A DNA stretch of 53,160 bases from Chryseosolibacter sp039917935 (GTDB lineage: Bacteria > Bacteroidota > Bacteroidia > Cytophagales > Cyclobacteriaceae), in assembly GCA_039917935.1 (NCBI GenBank), contig JBDSIM010000246.1, positions 1 to 53,160 on the forward strand. The letters are read 5' to 3'. The notes below the pieces were generated by a model, which had not been told where the DNA came from, did no database searches, and saw only the letters and a list, made by a program, of their open reading frames with translations. Within the stretch, counting starts at the first letter, position 1; every line of letters starts with the position of its first letter. Positions 41,966 through 51,418 of this stretch are shown piece by piece. The translations under genes and the position numbers were made by a program.

Positions 41966-42267
41966 TACCAGTAAATGCAATGTTATACCTCGCCGCGTTT
42001 CTATTTTCGATTGGAATTATTATCGTCATGGTGAAAAGAAATGCCATCATGGTGTTACTGGGAATCGAACTGATGTTGAATGCCTCCAATCTGAACTTCG
42101 TCGCCTTTAACCAACAACATGGTCAACAATCGGATGGTCACATCTTTGCATTATTTGTAATTATCGTTGCCGTATGCGAAGCCGCAGTAGGACTTGCCAT
42201 CGTCCTTCGTGTCTATAAATACTATAACACATCTGTGCCTGATGAAATCGCTGACTTAAAAGGGTAA
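41962..42267 (+). CDS. nuoK: NADH-quinone oxidoreductase subunit K
   Basis: 101 residues, three helices. AIMVLLGIELMLNASNLNFV carries the conserved membrane glutamate, and IVAVCEAAVGLAIVLRVYKY the second one (CEAA). These lie along the hydrophilic proton path in the membrane arm of complex I. Its TAA overlaps the nuoL ATG by one base. Confidence 0.95.
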   Translation: MIPVNAMLYLAAFLFSIGIIIVMVKRNAIMVLLGIELMLNASNLNFVAFNQQHGQQSDGHIFALFVIIVAVCEAAVGLAIVLRVYKYYNTSVPDEIADLKG

Positions 42268-44180
42268 TGGAAAAAAAATTGTTTGATGCATTGGTTTTTC
42301 TCACCCTGTTGGCGCCGCTGGTCTCCTTCTTTACCTTGTGTTGCCTTCCCCGGAACTATATTAAGATAATATTATCCGCATCAATTTTTTTAATGCTGAT
42401 CAGTACACTCAGTGCCCTGGTTTTACTTTTTAATTTCTGGAATGGTGCGATTATACCCATCCATCTTAATTGGTTTTCTATCGGGACGAATTCTTTTACG
42501 GCAGACCTGGCATTGTCAAACCGAAGTTTAGTGATGTTGGCCCTGGTTGCTTTCATATCATTATTAGTCCATGTTTTTTCAATAGGATATATGGGGGGAG
42601 ACCGGGATCTAAAGCGATATTTTGCCATGCTTGGATTTTTTACATTTTGTATGCAGGGTATTGTTTTAAGTGACAATTTGCTTTTGCTCTTCATGTTTTG
42701 GGAACTTGTGGGTTTTTCCAGCTACTTGCTGATAGGTCACAGGACCATAAGGCCCGAAGCAGGTCGTGCTGCGAAAAAAGCTTTCCTTCTGAACCGGATT
42801 GGCGACGCCGGGTTTATGGTTGGCTTAATGATGATTTGGGCTATTTACGAAACCTTCAGCCTGACACAGATACTTTCCACGTCTACCGTACACCCATGGC
42901 AAACCGCCGCATCTCTTTGCATTTTCTGTGGTGTTATTGGCAAATCTGCCCAATTCCCCTTGTTTACATGGCTCCCCGATGCAATGGAAGGTCCCACCCC
43001 GGTCTCAGCATTGATACACGCAGCAACAATGGTGGCGGCAGGTGTATATCTTTTGGTGCGCCTGTTCCATATTTTCACCGAGGACGCCCTTCTTGTAGTG
43101 GCGGTTACAGGAATGATCACAACATTGATCGGAGCGATGGCCGCACTTTCACAGCACGATATTAAAAAAATACTGGCCTACTCCACGATATCACAGTTGG
43201 GTTTAATGGTGCTTGCCATTGGAATGGGAATACTGGATGCGGCATTACTTCATTTGTTTACACACGCCTTTTTCAAAGCCTGTTTATTTCTTTCAGCAGG
43301 CTTGGTAACTCATTCCCTGCACAAAGCCCAGAAAGGGCAGCAACATTTTGACGTCCAGGACATCCGGAACATGGGTGGATTAAGAAAGAAAATGCCGACA
43401 GCATTTATTGCTTTTCTATTGAGCGGAGCTTCATTGGCAGGCATTCCGTTCTTCTCAGGTTTTCTTTCTAAGGAAGCTATTCTCATTGCATTATATATGC
43501 ATAACAACATTTTGTCGTGGCTCATGCTCGTGGTGATTGTGAGCGTTTCATTTTTAACAGTGCTATACACATTCCGGATGATATGGTTTATTTTCTTTGG
43601 GGAAGGCAGAGTGATAAAACCACTAAAGATTGAAGAGCCTTCATGGATCATGCGTTTACCGGTTCTGATATTGGCCTTCTGCTCACTTTGGTTTTTAGTC
43701 TCCCGGAATCCATTTGATTTCAAAGGGTGGATGCTTACCAATGAGAACCACCATTCCGATTTGCTGTGGATAACTTTTATCTCAATCCTGTGGATTGTCG
43801 CAGCAGTGTTAGTGAGTTGGTATGCCTTCCGTAAGAATCCATTTAAGACCCATCACATTTTAAGAAAAAGCTTTTATATAGATGAAGGATTGACAGCGTT
43901 TTTTGGTACAGTGACCCGAATAAGCTCGCGTACTACAGCTTTTATCGACAGAAGCTGGATTGACAAAACCATTCACGGTTTGGTTTATGCGCAGGTAGTC
44001 GTCGCCCATTTCACAGGGTGGATTGACCATGTTTTTGTCGATGGCACTGTTAATGGAGTAGCCAGGCTGGCCGGGTTGGGCGGAAAGATTACCCGTTCTT
44101 TTCAAGGGGGAAATATCCAGCTTTATATTTTCTGGGCGCTTTTCGCAATCATTATTTTTATAATTTGGACTCTTAATTAA
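42267..44180 (+). CDS. nuoL: NADH-quinone oxidoreductase subunit L
   Basis: 637 residues, the antiporter-like distal pump of complex I with about 15-16 helices. FMFWELVGFSSYLLIGHRTI holds the conserved Glu of TM5, KSAQFPLFTWLPDAMEGPTP a key Lys and the conserved loop, and YSTISQLGLMVLAIG and LSGASLAGIPFFSGFLSKEA further conserved blocks. The C-terminal region includes the long lateral helix (KTIHGLVYAQVVVAHFTGW) that ties the pumps together. It is followed by nuoM after 36 bases. Confidence 0.95.
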   Translation: MEKKLFDALVFLTLLAPLVSFFTLCCLPRNYIKIILSASIFLMLISTLSALVLLFNFWNGAIIPIHLNWFSIGTNSFTADLALSNRSLVMLALVAFISLLVHVFSIGYMGGDRDLKRYFAMLGFFTFCMQGIVLSDNLLLLFMFWELVGFSSYLLIGHRTIRPEAGRAAKKAFLLNRIGDAGFMVGLMMIWAIYETFSLTQILSTSTVHPWQTAASLCIFCGVIGKSAQFPLFTWLPDAMEGPTPVSALIHAATMVAAGVYLLVRLFHIFTEDALLVVAVTGMITTLIGAMAALSQHDIKKILAYSTISQLGLMVLAIGMGILDAALLHLFTHAFFKACLFLSAGLVTHSLHKAQKGQQHFDVQDIRNMGGLRKKMPTAFIAFLLSGASLAGIPFFSGFLSKEAILIALYMHNNILSWLMLVVIVSVSFLTVLYTFRMIWFIFFGEGRVIKPLKIEEPSWIMRLPVLILAFCSLWFLVSRNPFDFKGWMLTNENHHSDLLWITFISILWIVAAVLVSWYAFRKNPFKTHHILRKSFYIDEGLTAFFGTVTRISSRTTAFIDRSWIDKTIHGLVYAQVVVAHFTGWIDHVFVDGTVNGVARLAGLGGKITRSFQGGNIQLYIFWALFAIIIFIIWTLN

Positions 44181-44216
44181 TAGGCAAATGGAAAGCTTAT
44201 GATTTATTAAACCCGG

Positions 44217-45830
44217 ATGCAAGAATATTTACTCTCCCTGCTGATCTTCACTCCCCTACTGGCAGCGGTTATTGCGCTCTTTATACCCTCGACATTTATA
44301 CAGGCTTTTCGCTTTCTGGCCATGATGGCCACGCTAATACAGGTTGTTTTTATATGGCAACTTGTGACGGCGTATGAACCATCGGCATCATTACAATTTG
44401 TGGAACAAAAGTCATGGATTACCCTGGATCTGGGTGCATGGGGTACGTTGCAAGCTCAATATTTTCTAGGGATTGACGGGTTAAATATAACATTCGTATG
44501 TCTGACGGTGGCCATCATGATAATCGCTACCATTTCCTCATGGCGTATTACCAAAAATGTAAAAGGATATTTTATCCTTGTGCTCATCCTGAATGCGGCC
44601 ATCGTTGGGACCTTTAGTGCGCTGGATTTTTTGCTTTTCTATTTATTTTTTGAATTTATGCTGCTGCCAATGTTTTTTCTTATTGGCATCTGGGGAGGAC
44701 CCAGGAGAGAATATGCCTCTATCAAGTTTTTTCTTTACACCTTGCTTGGTTCAATTCTAATACTGATTGTTCTTATAGGGTTATATATCTCTGTATTGGA
44801 TCCGGAACATTCTCCAAAGGTTGTCCATACCTTCAACATGCTGCATATGACCCATCCTGAAAATTTTATTTCAGGATCCATATTTGATCCTGAAAACCCA
44901 TGGATGATTGGCACGATCAACGCACGCGCCTGGGCATTTTTACTTTTATTCATAGGCTTTGCCATTAAACTTCCGATGGTCCCGTTGCACACCTGGCTTC
45001 CCGATGCGCATGTGGAAGCACCCACACCAGTTTCCGTAATCTTAGCAGCGTTATTACTCAAAATTGGCGGTTACGGCCTGATGCGTATAGCCTTTCCGAT
45101 CTTTCCTGAGGCCGCCTTAACCTTTAGTTGGCTAGTTGGACTATTGGGAGTAGTCTCCATTATTTATGGCGCCCTGAATGCCATGGCCAGCAAAGACCTT
45201 AAACGGTTAATCGCCTACTCTTCCGTGTCGCATATGGGTTTTGTTTTACTCGGCCTTGCCTCCTTAACAACGGAGGGGGTAACAGGAGCCATTTATCAGA
45301 TGTTCAGCCATGGAATTATTGCAGCACTGCTATTTTTAATAGCAGGCGTTTTGTCTGATCGTACGCATGATCGGATGATCGATCATTATTCTGGTCTGGC
45401 CACCAGGATGCCATCCTATTTTGCGATCGTTCTGATTGGCTTTTTTGCTTCGATGGGACTACCCGGTTTTTCCGGCTTTATTGCGGAAATTCTGGTATTT
45501 CTTGGCGCTTTTAAATCGAATACAACCAATGGCCTGATCCATGAGAGTCTGGCGGTGATCAGTACACTCGGACTAATTCTGGGCGCAGGATACTATCTTT
45601 GGGCAATCCAACGGATGTTCTTCGGCCCATTACACCTAAAGGGAGAGGCTACCATTGAACAGTTAGTGCCCTTAAGTTACCGCGAATATTTAATGCTTAT
45701 CCCTTTATGTTTTGCCGCCTTCTTTTTTGGTATTTATCCACAAATGATTCTAAACTGGATCAATCCCTTTACGGAGGGCTTTGTAAATATTGTTGTCGAA
45801 ACAGGAAAACGATTAACCCCTAACCTCTAA
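44217..45830 (+). CDS. nuoM: NADH-quinone oxidoreductase subunit M
   Basis: 537 residues, antiporter-like. LFYLFFEFMLLPMFFLIGIW carries the conserved Glu of TM5, GFAIKLPMVPLHTWLPDAHV with EAPTPVSVILAALLLKIGGY the pump Lys and loop, and YSSVSHMGFVLLGLASLTTE the discontinuous helix. It pumps protons in the middle of the membrane arm. It lies 36 bases after nuoL and 4 bases before nuoN. Confidence 0.95.
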   Translation: MQEYLLSLLIFTPLLAAVIALFIPSTFIQAFRFLAMMATLIQVVFIWQLVTAYEPSASLQFVEQKSWITLDLGAWGTLQAQYFLGIDGLNITFVCLTVAIMIIATISSWRITKNVKGYFILVLILNAAIVGTFSALDFLLFYLFFEFMLLPMFFLIGIWGGPRREYASIKFFLYTLLGSILILIVLIGLYISVLDPEHSPKVVHTFNMLHMTHPENFISGSIFDPENPWMIGTINARAWAFLLLFIGFAIKLPMVPLHTWLPDAHVEAPTPVSVILAALLLKIGGYGLMRIAFPIFPEAALTFSWLVGLLGVVSIIYGALNAMASKDLKRLIAYSSVSHMGFVLLGLASLTTEGVTGAIYQMFSHGIIAALLFLIAGVLSDRTHDRMIDHYSGLATRMPSYFAIVLIGFFASMGLPGFSGFIAEILVFLGAFKSNTTNGLIHESLAVISTLGLILGAGYYLWAIQRMFFGPLHLKGEATIEQLVPLSYREYLMLIPLCFAAFFFGIYPQMILNWINPFTEGFVNIVVETGKRLTPNL

Positions 45831-45834
45831 AGTT

Positions 45835-47307
45835 GTGCAAAGTTTGAATGGAAAATTAAACAGCATAACGGAAAGTTTTTCATTTTTTGTTCCCGAATTG
45901 ATTCTTGTATCTGCCCTCATCATTATCCTGATTATTGGATTGGTGAATAATAAAAGGAACTATGTCTTCAACTTTATCACCTTAATCGCTGCATTCTCCT
46001 CTACTTATTTTTTAGTTACGGGAGGCCTGGATGTAAATGTGATATTGTTCAATGGCATGGTGCATCGCGAGGGATTCGGAGCGTTTTTGATGATACTTGT
46101 GGATGCGGCTCTGGTATTGACCTGTTTAATGTCTATCGATCACATGGACCGCAGACATATCAGTGAGTACTATGTGCTACTGCTTTCCATAGTTCTTGGC
46201 TGCCATTTATTGTTGATGAGCACAAACTTACTAATGGTATTTTTATCCATTGAAATGATCTCCCTGAGCTCCTATGTTTTGGTTGGATATTCTTTTAACA
46301 AGGCAGGGAGTGAGGGCAGTTTAAAATATTTCTTGTTTGGATCAGTCTCTTCTGCCATCATGCTATATGGATTTTCAATTTTCTACGGAATATCCGGAAC
46401 GTTGGATTTTAGTTCGCAGCAGTTCTTTGATTCACTGATCGATCATCCTTCTCCCCTGCTTCTGATTGCGGGGACTATGAGCATAACAGGGTTCTTATTT
46501 AAAATCGCTGCAGCACCCATGCATCCCTGGGCTCCTGACGTTTATGAGGCCGCCCCCATTCCCGTCATTGCCTTTTTATCGGTGGCCCCGAAATTTGCCG
46601 GACTCGGTGTTCTGACCAAATTTTTACTGACCATACATGTATTTGGACAATCTGACTATAATTGGCAATTGATCATCGCCGGGATATCTATGGCCACAAT
46701 AACCTTCGGTAATTTTTCAGCTCTATGGCAGCAAAATGCAAAAAGGATGATGGCTTACTCCTCAATCGCTCAATCCGGTTTCTTGTTGGTGGGCATTGCC
46801 GCATTTCTGCCTCAGGGAATAAACTTTATGCTATTTTATGCCGCTATTTATCTGCTCATGAATTTTGCGGTCTTTATTTACCTGGCCTATTTTGAATCAC
46901 AGGGAATACACTCGATTCCGTCATTTGCGGGTTCAGGAAAACAGTTTATTTCGGCCTCAGTCGGTTTTACTGTGGCGCTGGTAGCCTTAACCGGCCTTCC
47001 ACCAACAGCGGGATTTACCGCCAAGCTTTTTGTGTTTTCCGCTCTCTGGGAATCGTATGAAATCAACCATAAAACCTTGTTGCTCTGGTTGTTAGTATTT
47101 GGGCTCTTAAATACTGTTGTTTCGCTGTTTTTCTATTTAAGGATTCCCTATTACACGTTCCTGAAGTCCGGTGAACCCCTGGGAATTATAAAAAAACTTA
47201 GCTTTCAAAATCTTTTGGGATTTATTCTGGTTGTATTCATTGTAGTGATGTTCTTCATCCCCGGATTGTTGATGGGATTGATTAATAGAATTAACTTTGT
47301 GCTTTAG
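45835..47307 (+). CDS. nuoN: NADH-quinone oxidoreductase subunit N
   Basis: 490 residues from a GTG start 4 bases after nuoM. VFLSIEMISLSSYVLVGYSF, FKIAAAPMHPWAPDVYEAAP and AYSSIAQSGFLLVGIAAFLP are the conserved antiporter blocks with Glu and Lys for proton transfer; LTGLPPTAGFTAKLFVFSAL follows. It is the proximal antiporter-like pump and the last nuo gene here. A 47-base gap precedes the amidophosphoribosyltransferase gene. Confidence 0.94.
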   Translation: MQSLNGKLNSITESFSFFVPELILVSALIIILIIGLVNNKRNYVFNFITLIAAFSSTYFLVTGGLDVNVILFNGMVHREGFGAFLMILVDAALVLTCLMSIDHMDRRHISEYYVLLLSIVLGCHLLLMSTNLLMVFLSIEMISLSSYVLVGYSFNKAGSEGSLKYFLFGSVSSAIMLYGFSIFYGISGTLDFSSQQFFDSLIDHPSPLLLIAGTMSITGFLFKIAAAPMHPWAPDVYEAAPIPVIAFLSVAPKFAGLGVLTKFLLTIHVFGQSDYNWQLIIAGISMATITFGNFSALWQQNAKRMMAYSSIAQSGFLLVGIAAFLPQGINFMLFYAAIYLLMNFAVFIYLAYFESQGIHSIPSFAGSGKQFISASVGFTVALVALTGLPPTAGFTAKLFVFSALWESYEINHKTLLLWLLVFGLLNTVVSLFFYLRIPYYTFLKSGEPLGIIKKLSFQNLLGFILVVFIVVMFFIPGLLMGLINRINFVL

Positions 47308-47354
47308 GTTTTTGTTGATGTTAGATACGCTGCCCGGCAGATTAAACCATTGAA

Positions 47355-49238
47355 ATGAGCGACCAGATTCTTCATGAATGCGGAATAGCCCTGATCCGCC
47401 TGCGAAAGCCTCTTTCCTATTACATTGAAAAATATGGCCCTACCTATGCCATGAACAGAATGTATATCCTGATGGAAAAGCAGCACAATCGGGGGCAAGA
47501 TGGGGCTGGAGTTGCTAACATCAAGATTGATGTCGAACCCGGTCACAGGTATATTAGCAGATACCGGTCCATTAAGCCACAACCTGTGGCCCATTTATTT
47601 AAGAAAATTGGGAAAAAATTTAAGAAGGCACACAAAGCGGGAAAAGATAAATTCCGGAACGAGCATTGGTTGAAGGCGAATATTGCCTTTACAGGTGAAC
47701 TTTGGCTCGGGCATTTAAGATATGGAACTCACGGTTTGAACAGCATTGAGAACGTTCATCCATTCTTGCGCCAGAATAACTGGCGAAGCCGTAATCTGGT
47801 AATGGCTGGCAATTTCAACATGACGAATGTTGAGGAGCTGTTTGATATCCTTGTGAACCTTGGTCAGCACCCGAAAGAGAAAGTGGACACCGTAACCGTA
47901 ATGGAAAAAATCGGGCATTTTTTGGATGAAGAAGTTCAGGGCATTTTTGAAAAGTACAAGGATAAATACAGTAATCGGGAGATATCAGAAATCATTGAAG
48001 ATGAATTGAATCTTCAACGCGTGTTAAAACGCGCGTGTAAAGATTTCGATGGCGGTTATATCATGGCAGGTCTAACGGGTTCTGGTTCAGCTTTCGTGGT
48101 AAGAGATCCTAATGGCATTCGACCCGCTTATTTTTATGCAGATGATGAAGTGGTTGTAGTCGCGTCTGAGAAACCGGCAATTAAGGCGGCTTTCAACGTG
48201 AATTATAACCAGATAGAAGAGATCAAACCGGGTCATGGGTTAATTGTCTCGAAGAGTGGTGAATTTGTCCAACATCAGATTGTTAAAGCCGGAGAAAAGA
48301 AATCCTGCAGCTTCGAAAGGATTTATTTTTCAAGGGGGAATGATCCTGATATCTATAAGGAAAGAAAACAATTAGGGAGATTCCTGGTGCCACAGGTTTT
48401 ACGAGCCATTAATTTCGATCTAAAAAATACCGTTTTCTCCTATATACCTAACACTGCCGAAACCGCATTTTATGGAATGATGGCAGGCATTGAAGATTAC
48501 CTGATTAAAAAGCAAAAAGAAATAATACTGGAAGGAAAGCCAACAGTAGATTCAGTTGAAGAGATCATATCGTTCAGACCGCGGATAGAAAAATTGGTTT
48601 TAAAAGATGTTAAGTTAAGAACCTTTATTACGGATGATGATCATCGGGATGAGCTGGTCGCCAATGTTTATGATACCACGTATGAAGTCATAAAAAAAGG
48701 TACCGATACGCTCGTAGTAATTGATGACTCCATTGTTCGCGGAACAACGCTTGAAAAAAGTATTTTAAAAATGCTGGACAGATTGGGTCCAAAGAAAATT
48801 GTGGTTGTTTCGTCAGCTCCTCAAATTCGTTTTCCCGACTGCTATGGGATTGATATGAGTAAAATGGGTGATTTTGTAGCTTTCAGAGCTATGATCGGTT
48901 TGCTAAAAGACCACGGTAAAGAGGATATGTTGGGCGAGGTATATGAAAAGTGTATCCGGGCGAGGGGGCATCAAACCCAGCAGAACTATGTAAAACTACT
49001 TTATGATCAATTTACCAACGAGGAGATCTCTCAGAAAATTTCCCAGATCATTAAGCCTTCTGACATGAAGGCCCAGGTGGAGGTGGTTTTTCAAACGGTA
49101 GACAATCTTCATAAGTCATGCCCGAAGCACATTGGAGATTGGTACTTCACGGGCAATTACCCCACGCCGGGAGGTATGAAAGTGGTAAATCGTTCCTACG
49201 TTAATTACATGGAAGGTAAACTTGTGCGAGCCTATTAG
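47355..49238 (+). CDS. Amidophosphoribosyltransferase, long Bacteroidota form
   Basis: 627 residues, about 120 longer than E. coli PurF. C9 in MSDQILHECGIALIRLRK would become the catalytic N-terminal cysteine after removal of an eight-residue propeptide. EKQHNRGQDGAGVAN and LWLGHLRYGTHG are glutaminase motifs, and TLVVIDDSIVRGTTLEKSI is the PRPP-binding loop. Insertions near residues 70-110 and 150-210 account for the extra length. It should make phosphoribosylamine from PRPP and glutamine at the first purine step. As Bacteroidota often have another PurF as well, a gene symbol is withheld. Confidence 0.88.
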   Translation: MSDQILHECGIALIRLRKPLSYYIEKYGPTYAMNRMYILMEKQHNRGQDGAGVANIKIDVEPGHRYISRYRSIKPQPVAHLFKKIGKKFKKAHKAGKDKFRNEHWLKANIAFTGELWLGHLRYGTHGLNSIENVHPFLRQNNWRSRNLVMAGNFNMTNVEELFDILVNLGQHPKEKVDTVTVMEKIGHFLDEEVQGIFEKYKDKYSNREISEIIEDELNLQRVLKRACKDFDGGYIMAGLTGSGSAFVVRDPNGIRPAYFYADDEVVVVASEKPAIKAAFNVNYNQIEEIKPGHGLIVSKSGEFVQHQIVKAGEKKSCSFERIYFSRGNDPDIYKERKQLGRFLVPQVLRAINFDLKNTVFSYIPNTAETAFYGMMAGIEDYLIKKQKEIILEGKPTVDSVEEIISFRPRIEKLVLKDVKLRTFITDDDHRDELVANVYDTTYEVIKKGTDTLVVIDDSIVRGTTLEKSILKMLDRLGPKKIVVVSSAPQIRFPDCYGIDMSKMGDFVAFRAMIGLLKDHGKEDMLGEVYEKCIRARGHQTQQNYVKLLYDQFTNEEISQKISQIIKPSDMKAQVEVVFQTVDNLHKSCPKHIGDWYFTGNYPTPGGMKVVNRSYVNYMEGKLVRAY

Positions 49239-49384
49239 GCTCAAGTCAGATTGGCTCGTTGTCGCAACGGTAAGCGCTAATCCTCCAACGCCGAATATAT
49301 CAGCTGCCTGCTCGGGTAGTAATAGCTACTCGCAAATGCTTAAATAGGTTTATTTTGCTATTTTAGATAGTTCAAATCAAATGT

Positions 49385-49789
49385 ATGAACTATTGGCTTG
49401 TTAAAACAGAACCGGATACTTATTCGTGGAATGACCTCTTAAAGGATAAAAAAACAATTTGGGACGGTGTCAGAAACTTTCAGGCACGCAGCCATCTCAA
49501 AAAAATGGAAAAGGGAGACATCGTTTTCATTTATCATACTGGAGAAGAGAAAGCTATTATCGGCCAGGCCCAGGTTGCAAAGCCAGCTTATCCGGATCCG
49601 AAGGACGCAGAATGGGTGGTGGTTGAGTTATCGGCCCAAAATCAACTAAAAAAACCCATTACCCTCGCACAAATTAAATCAGATAAGCGTTTATCAGATA
49701 TGGTTCTGGTAAGAGCATCGCGGCTGTCGGTACAGCCCGTGAAAATTGCAGAATATGATTTAATTATGGGATTGAGTGAAGCTAAATAA
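49385..49789 (+). CDS. EVE-domain protein
   Basis: 134 residues. MNYWLVKTEPDTYSWNDLLK, TIWDGVRNFQARSHLKKMEK and GDIVFIYHTGEEKAIIGQAQ match the EVE domain of the THYN1/YTH-PUA-like fold. Eukaryotic THYN1 binds modified cytosines, and bacterial EVE proteins may recognise modified bases in DNA or RNA; which one applies here is unknown. It is a full-length stand-alone domain and is 6 bases upstream of the first secreted paralogue. Confidence 0.9.
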   Translation: MNYWLVKTEPDTYSWNDLLKDKKTIWDGVRNFQARSHLKKMEKGDIVFIYHTGEEKAIIGQAQVAKPAYPDPKDAEWVVVELSAQNQLKKPITLAQIKSDKRLSDMVLVRASRLSVQPVKIAEYDLIMGLSEAK

Positions 49790-49795
49790 ACACGA

Positions 49796-51418
49796 ATGAT
49801 TAAGTGGAAAAATTTCAGGGAAAACCTGGAAATAAATGGTATGGTGTTCTTGTTTGTTTGTTTGTTTTTGGGTTCGGGCGTTGCTCAAGGGCAGGTACGG
49901 CAAACTGACCGCTATGAAATAATCCACAAGAATTCAGATGATTATTTCTCCATTATTTCTCTTGAAGAAGAGGGTCTGGCCCTGTTACGTGAAAAAGACA
50001 AATACAACGGAAACAAAAAGCTTTGGGAAATTATTATTCTTGATACAACCCTTGTTGAAAAGCAGAAATTTGACATTGAAGTAAACCAACGCCACATGAT
50101 GCTGGGGTATGAAATTGGCAAAAACAATTTATACCTTTTGTACCGCACCGGGGAAACGACCAAAAATGGACTTGAGTTAATTGAAATTAATACGGTTGAG
50201 GGAAGGGAAACAAGACGTTTTGACATTAATACTGAACTCGATTTTAAAGTCACTCACTTCAGCAAAGTTGGATCGCGGATTATCATGGGAGGTTATGTTA
50301 CCAATGAACCTGCCGTATTGTTATATGAAATGGCGGACAACTCCATTAAGGTAATCCCTGGCTTTTTTCAAAAAGATAACGAGCTTATTGACCTTAGGGT
50401 CAATCAGAATCAAACATTCAATTCGATTTTGATTGACCGAAGCATGCGATCAGAAAGGAAGCTTGTCTTTAAAACTTTTGATCAAAATGGAAAATTGTTA
50501 CTGGAGGATATTGTCCCTATCGATGAGGATAAGTCTTTACAAAAGAGCCTCAGTAGCACCCTTCAGCGAGAGGAGTTGATGTTGCTTGGTACGTGGGGTG
50601 ACAATCAGGGCAAGCAATCTCTCGGATTGTTTTCGCTTACCGTCGATCCTTTTAACGAGCAGAAAATAAAATATTTTCATTTCGGGATGATGGATCATTT
50701 TTTGGATTACCTGAATCCAAAAAGGGAAGAGAAAATAAAAGAAAGTACGCGTGATGCTATATTGAACGAGCGGAAACCTTCCTTTACAGGTTATGTTATG
50801 CCCTTCAAAATTCAGGAGACCGCTAGCGGATTCTTATTATTGGCGGAAGTGTATAATCCTTCAGGCACGATCAACCCTTATTATAGCAATCCTTACGGAA
50901 ACCCTTATTATTCCAATCCATATTCTCATTATAATCCATTCTGGCCAGGGTATTATCCGGGCATGCGCATGTACAGGCCCTATGCCTACGGAAATAATGA
51001 TTCCAAAAATTCTGATAACATTAAATTGTATGAAACCGTTGTTGTTGCTTTTGACAGTAAAGGGGATATTCTCTGGGACTATTCCATTGTATTGGACGAT
51101 GTAAAACGACCTTCACTGGAACAGGTTTCTGACTTTTATACCAAAGATAATATCCTTCACTTTTTATATAAGAAGGAGTCTGAATTAAAATCAAAAACCA
51201 TTGACCTTGATGATGGGTTAGTGAAAGAAACCACCGAAACAATAAGATTGAAAGATCCAATTGAAGAAATACGGTCGGAAAAAGAACTTGAAGAAGGTGT
51301 GCGGCACTGGGTCGGCAATACCTTCTATTTATGGGGTTATCATTCCGTTCGCAATGCTCAAAACAAAGAAGACCGGGTTCGTGATGTTTTTTATATTAAT
51401 AAAATCGTCGTTAACTAA
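49796..51418 (+). CDS. Secreted protein of unknown function, paralogue 1
   Basis: 540 residues. A hydrophobic segment (GMVFLFVCLFLGSGVAQGQV) following a charged N-terminus is a signal peptide. The mature part is strand-rich with repeated blade-like units (LYLLYRTGETTKNGLELIEI, RIIMGGYVTNEPAVLLYEMA, LMLLGTWGDNQGKQSLGLFS), compatible with a beta-propeller, though I cannot prove it. Around residues 360-395 is a Tyr/Pro-rich repeat (NPYYSNPYGNPYYSNPYSHY). I do not recognise a named family. The next gene is a paralogue and its start overlaps by 35 bases. Confidence 0.85.
   Translation: MIKWKNFRENLEINGMVFLFVCLFLGSGVAQGQVRQTDRYEIIHKNSDDYFSIISLEEEGLALLREKDKYNGNKKLWEIIILDTTLVEKQKFDIEVNQRHMMLGYEIGKNNLYLLYRTGETTKNGLELIEINTVEGRETRRFDINTELDFKVTHFSKVGSRIIMGGYVTNEPAVLLYEMADNSIKVIPGFFQKDNELIDLRVNQNQTFNSILIDRSMRSERKLVFKTFDQNGKLLLEDIVPIDEDKSLQKSLSSTLQREELMLLGTWGDNQGKQSLGLFSLTVDPFNEQKIKYFHFGMMDHFLDYLNPKREEKIKESTRDAILNERKPSFTGYVMPFKIQETASGFLLLAEVYNPSGTINPYYSNPYGNPYYSNPYSHYNPFWPGYYPGMRMYRPYAYGNNDSKNSDNIKLYETVVVAFDSKGDILWDYSIVLDDVKRPSLEQVSDFYTKDNILHFLYKKESELKSKTIDLDDGLVKETTETIRLKDPIEEIRSEKELEEGVRHWVGNTFYLWGYHSVRNAQNKEDRVRDVFYINKIVVN

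Noticed and set aside
42698..43165. A 155-codon open frame inside nuoL in another frame
   Set aside because: nuoL is unmistakable across the same bases, and the alternative product is rich in Cys, Arg and Gly without a recognisable domain.
43310..43741. A 143-codon frame antisense to nuoL
   Set aside because: Shadow of the nuoL coding strand; no start context or motif.
49239..49384. Possible tRNA-like or structured RNA between the amidophosphoribosyltransferase and EVE genes
   Set aside because: No cloverleaf, T-loop GTTC box or CCA-adjacent acceptor stem could be drawn, so I do not call an RNA gene.
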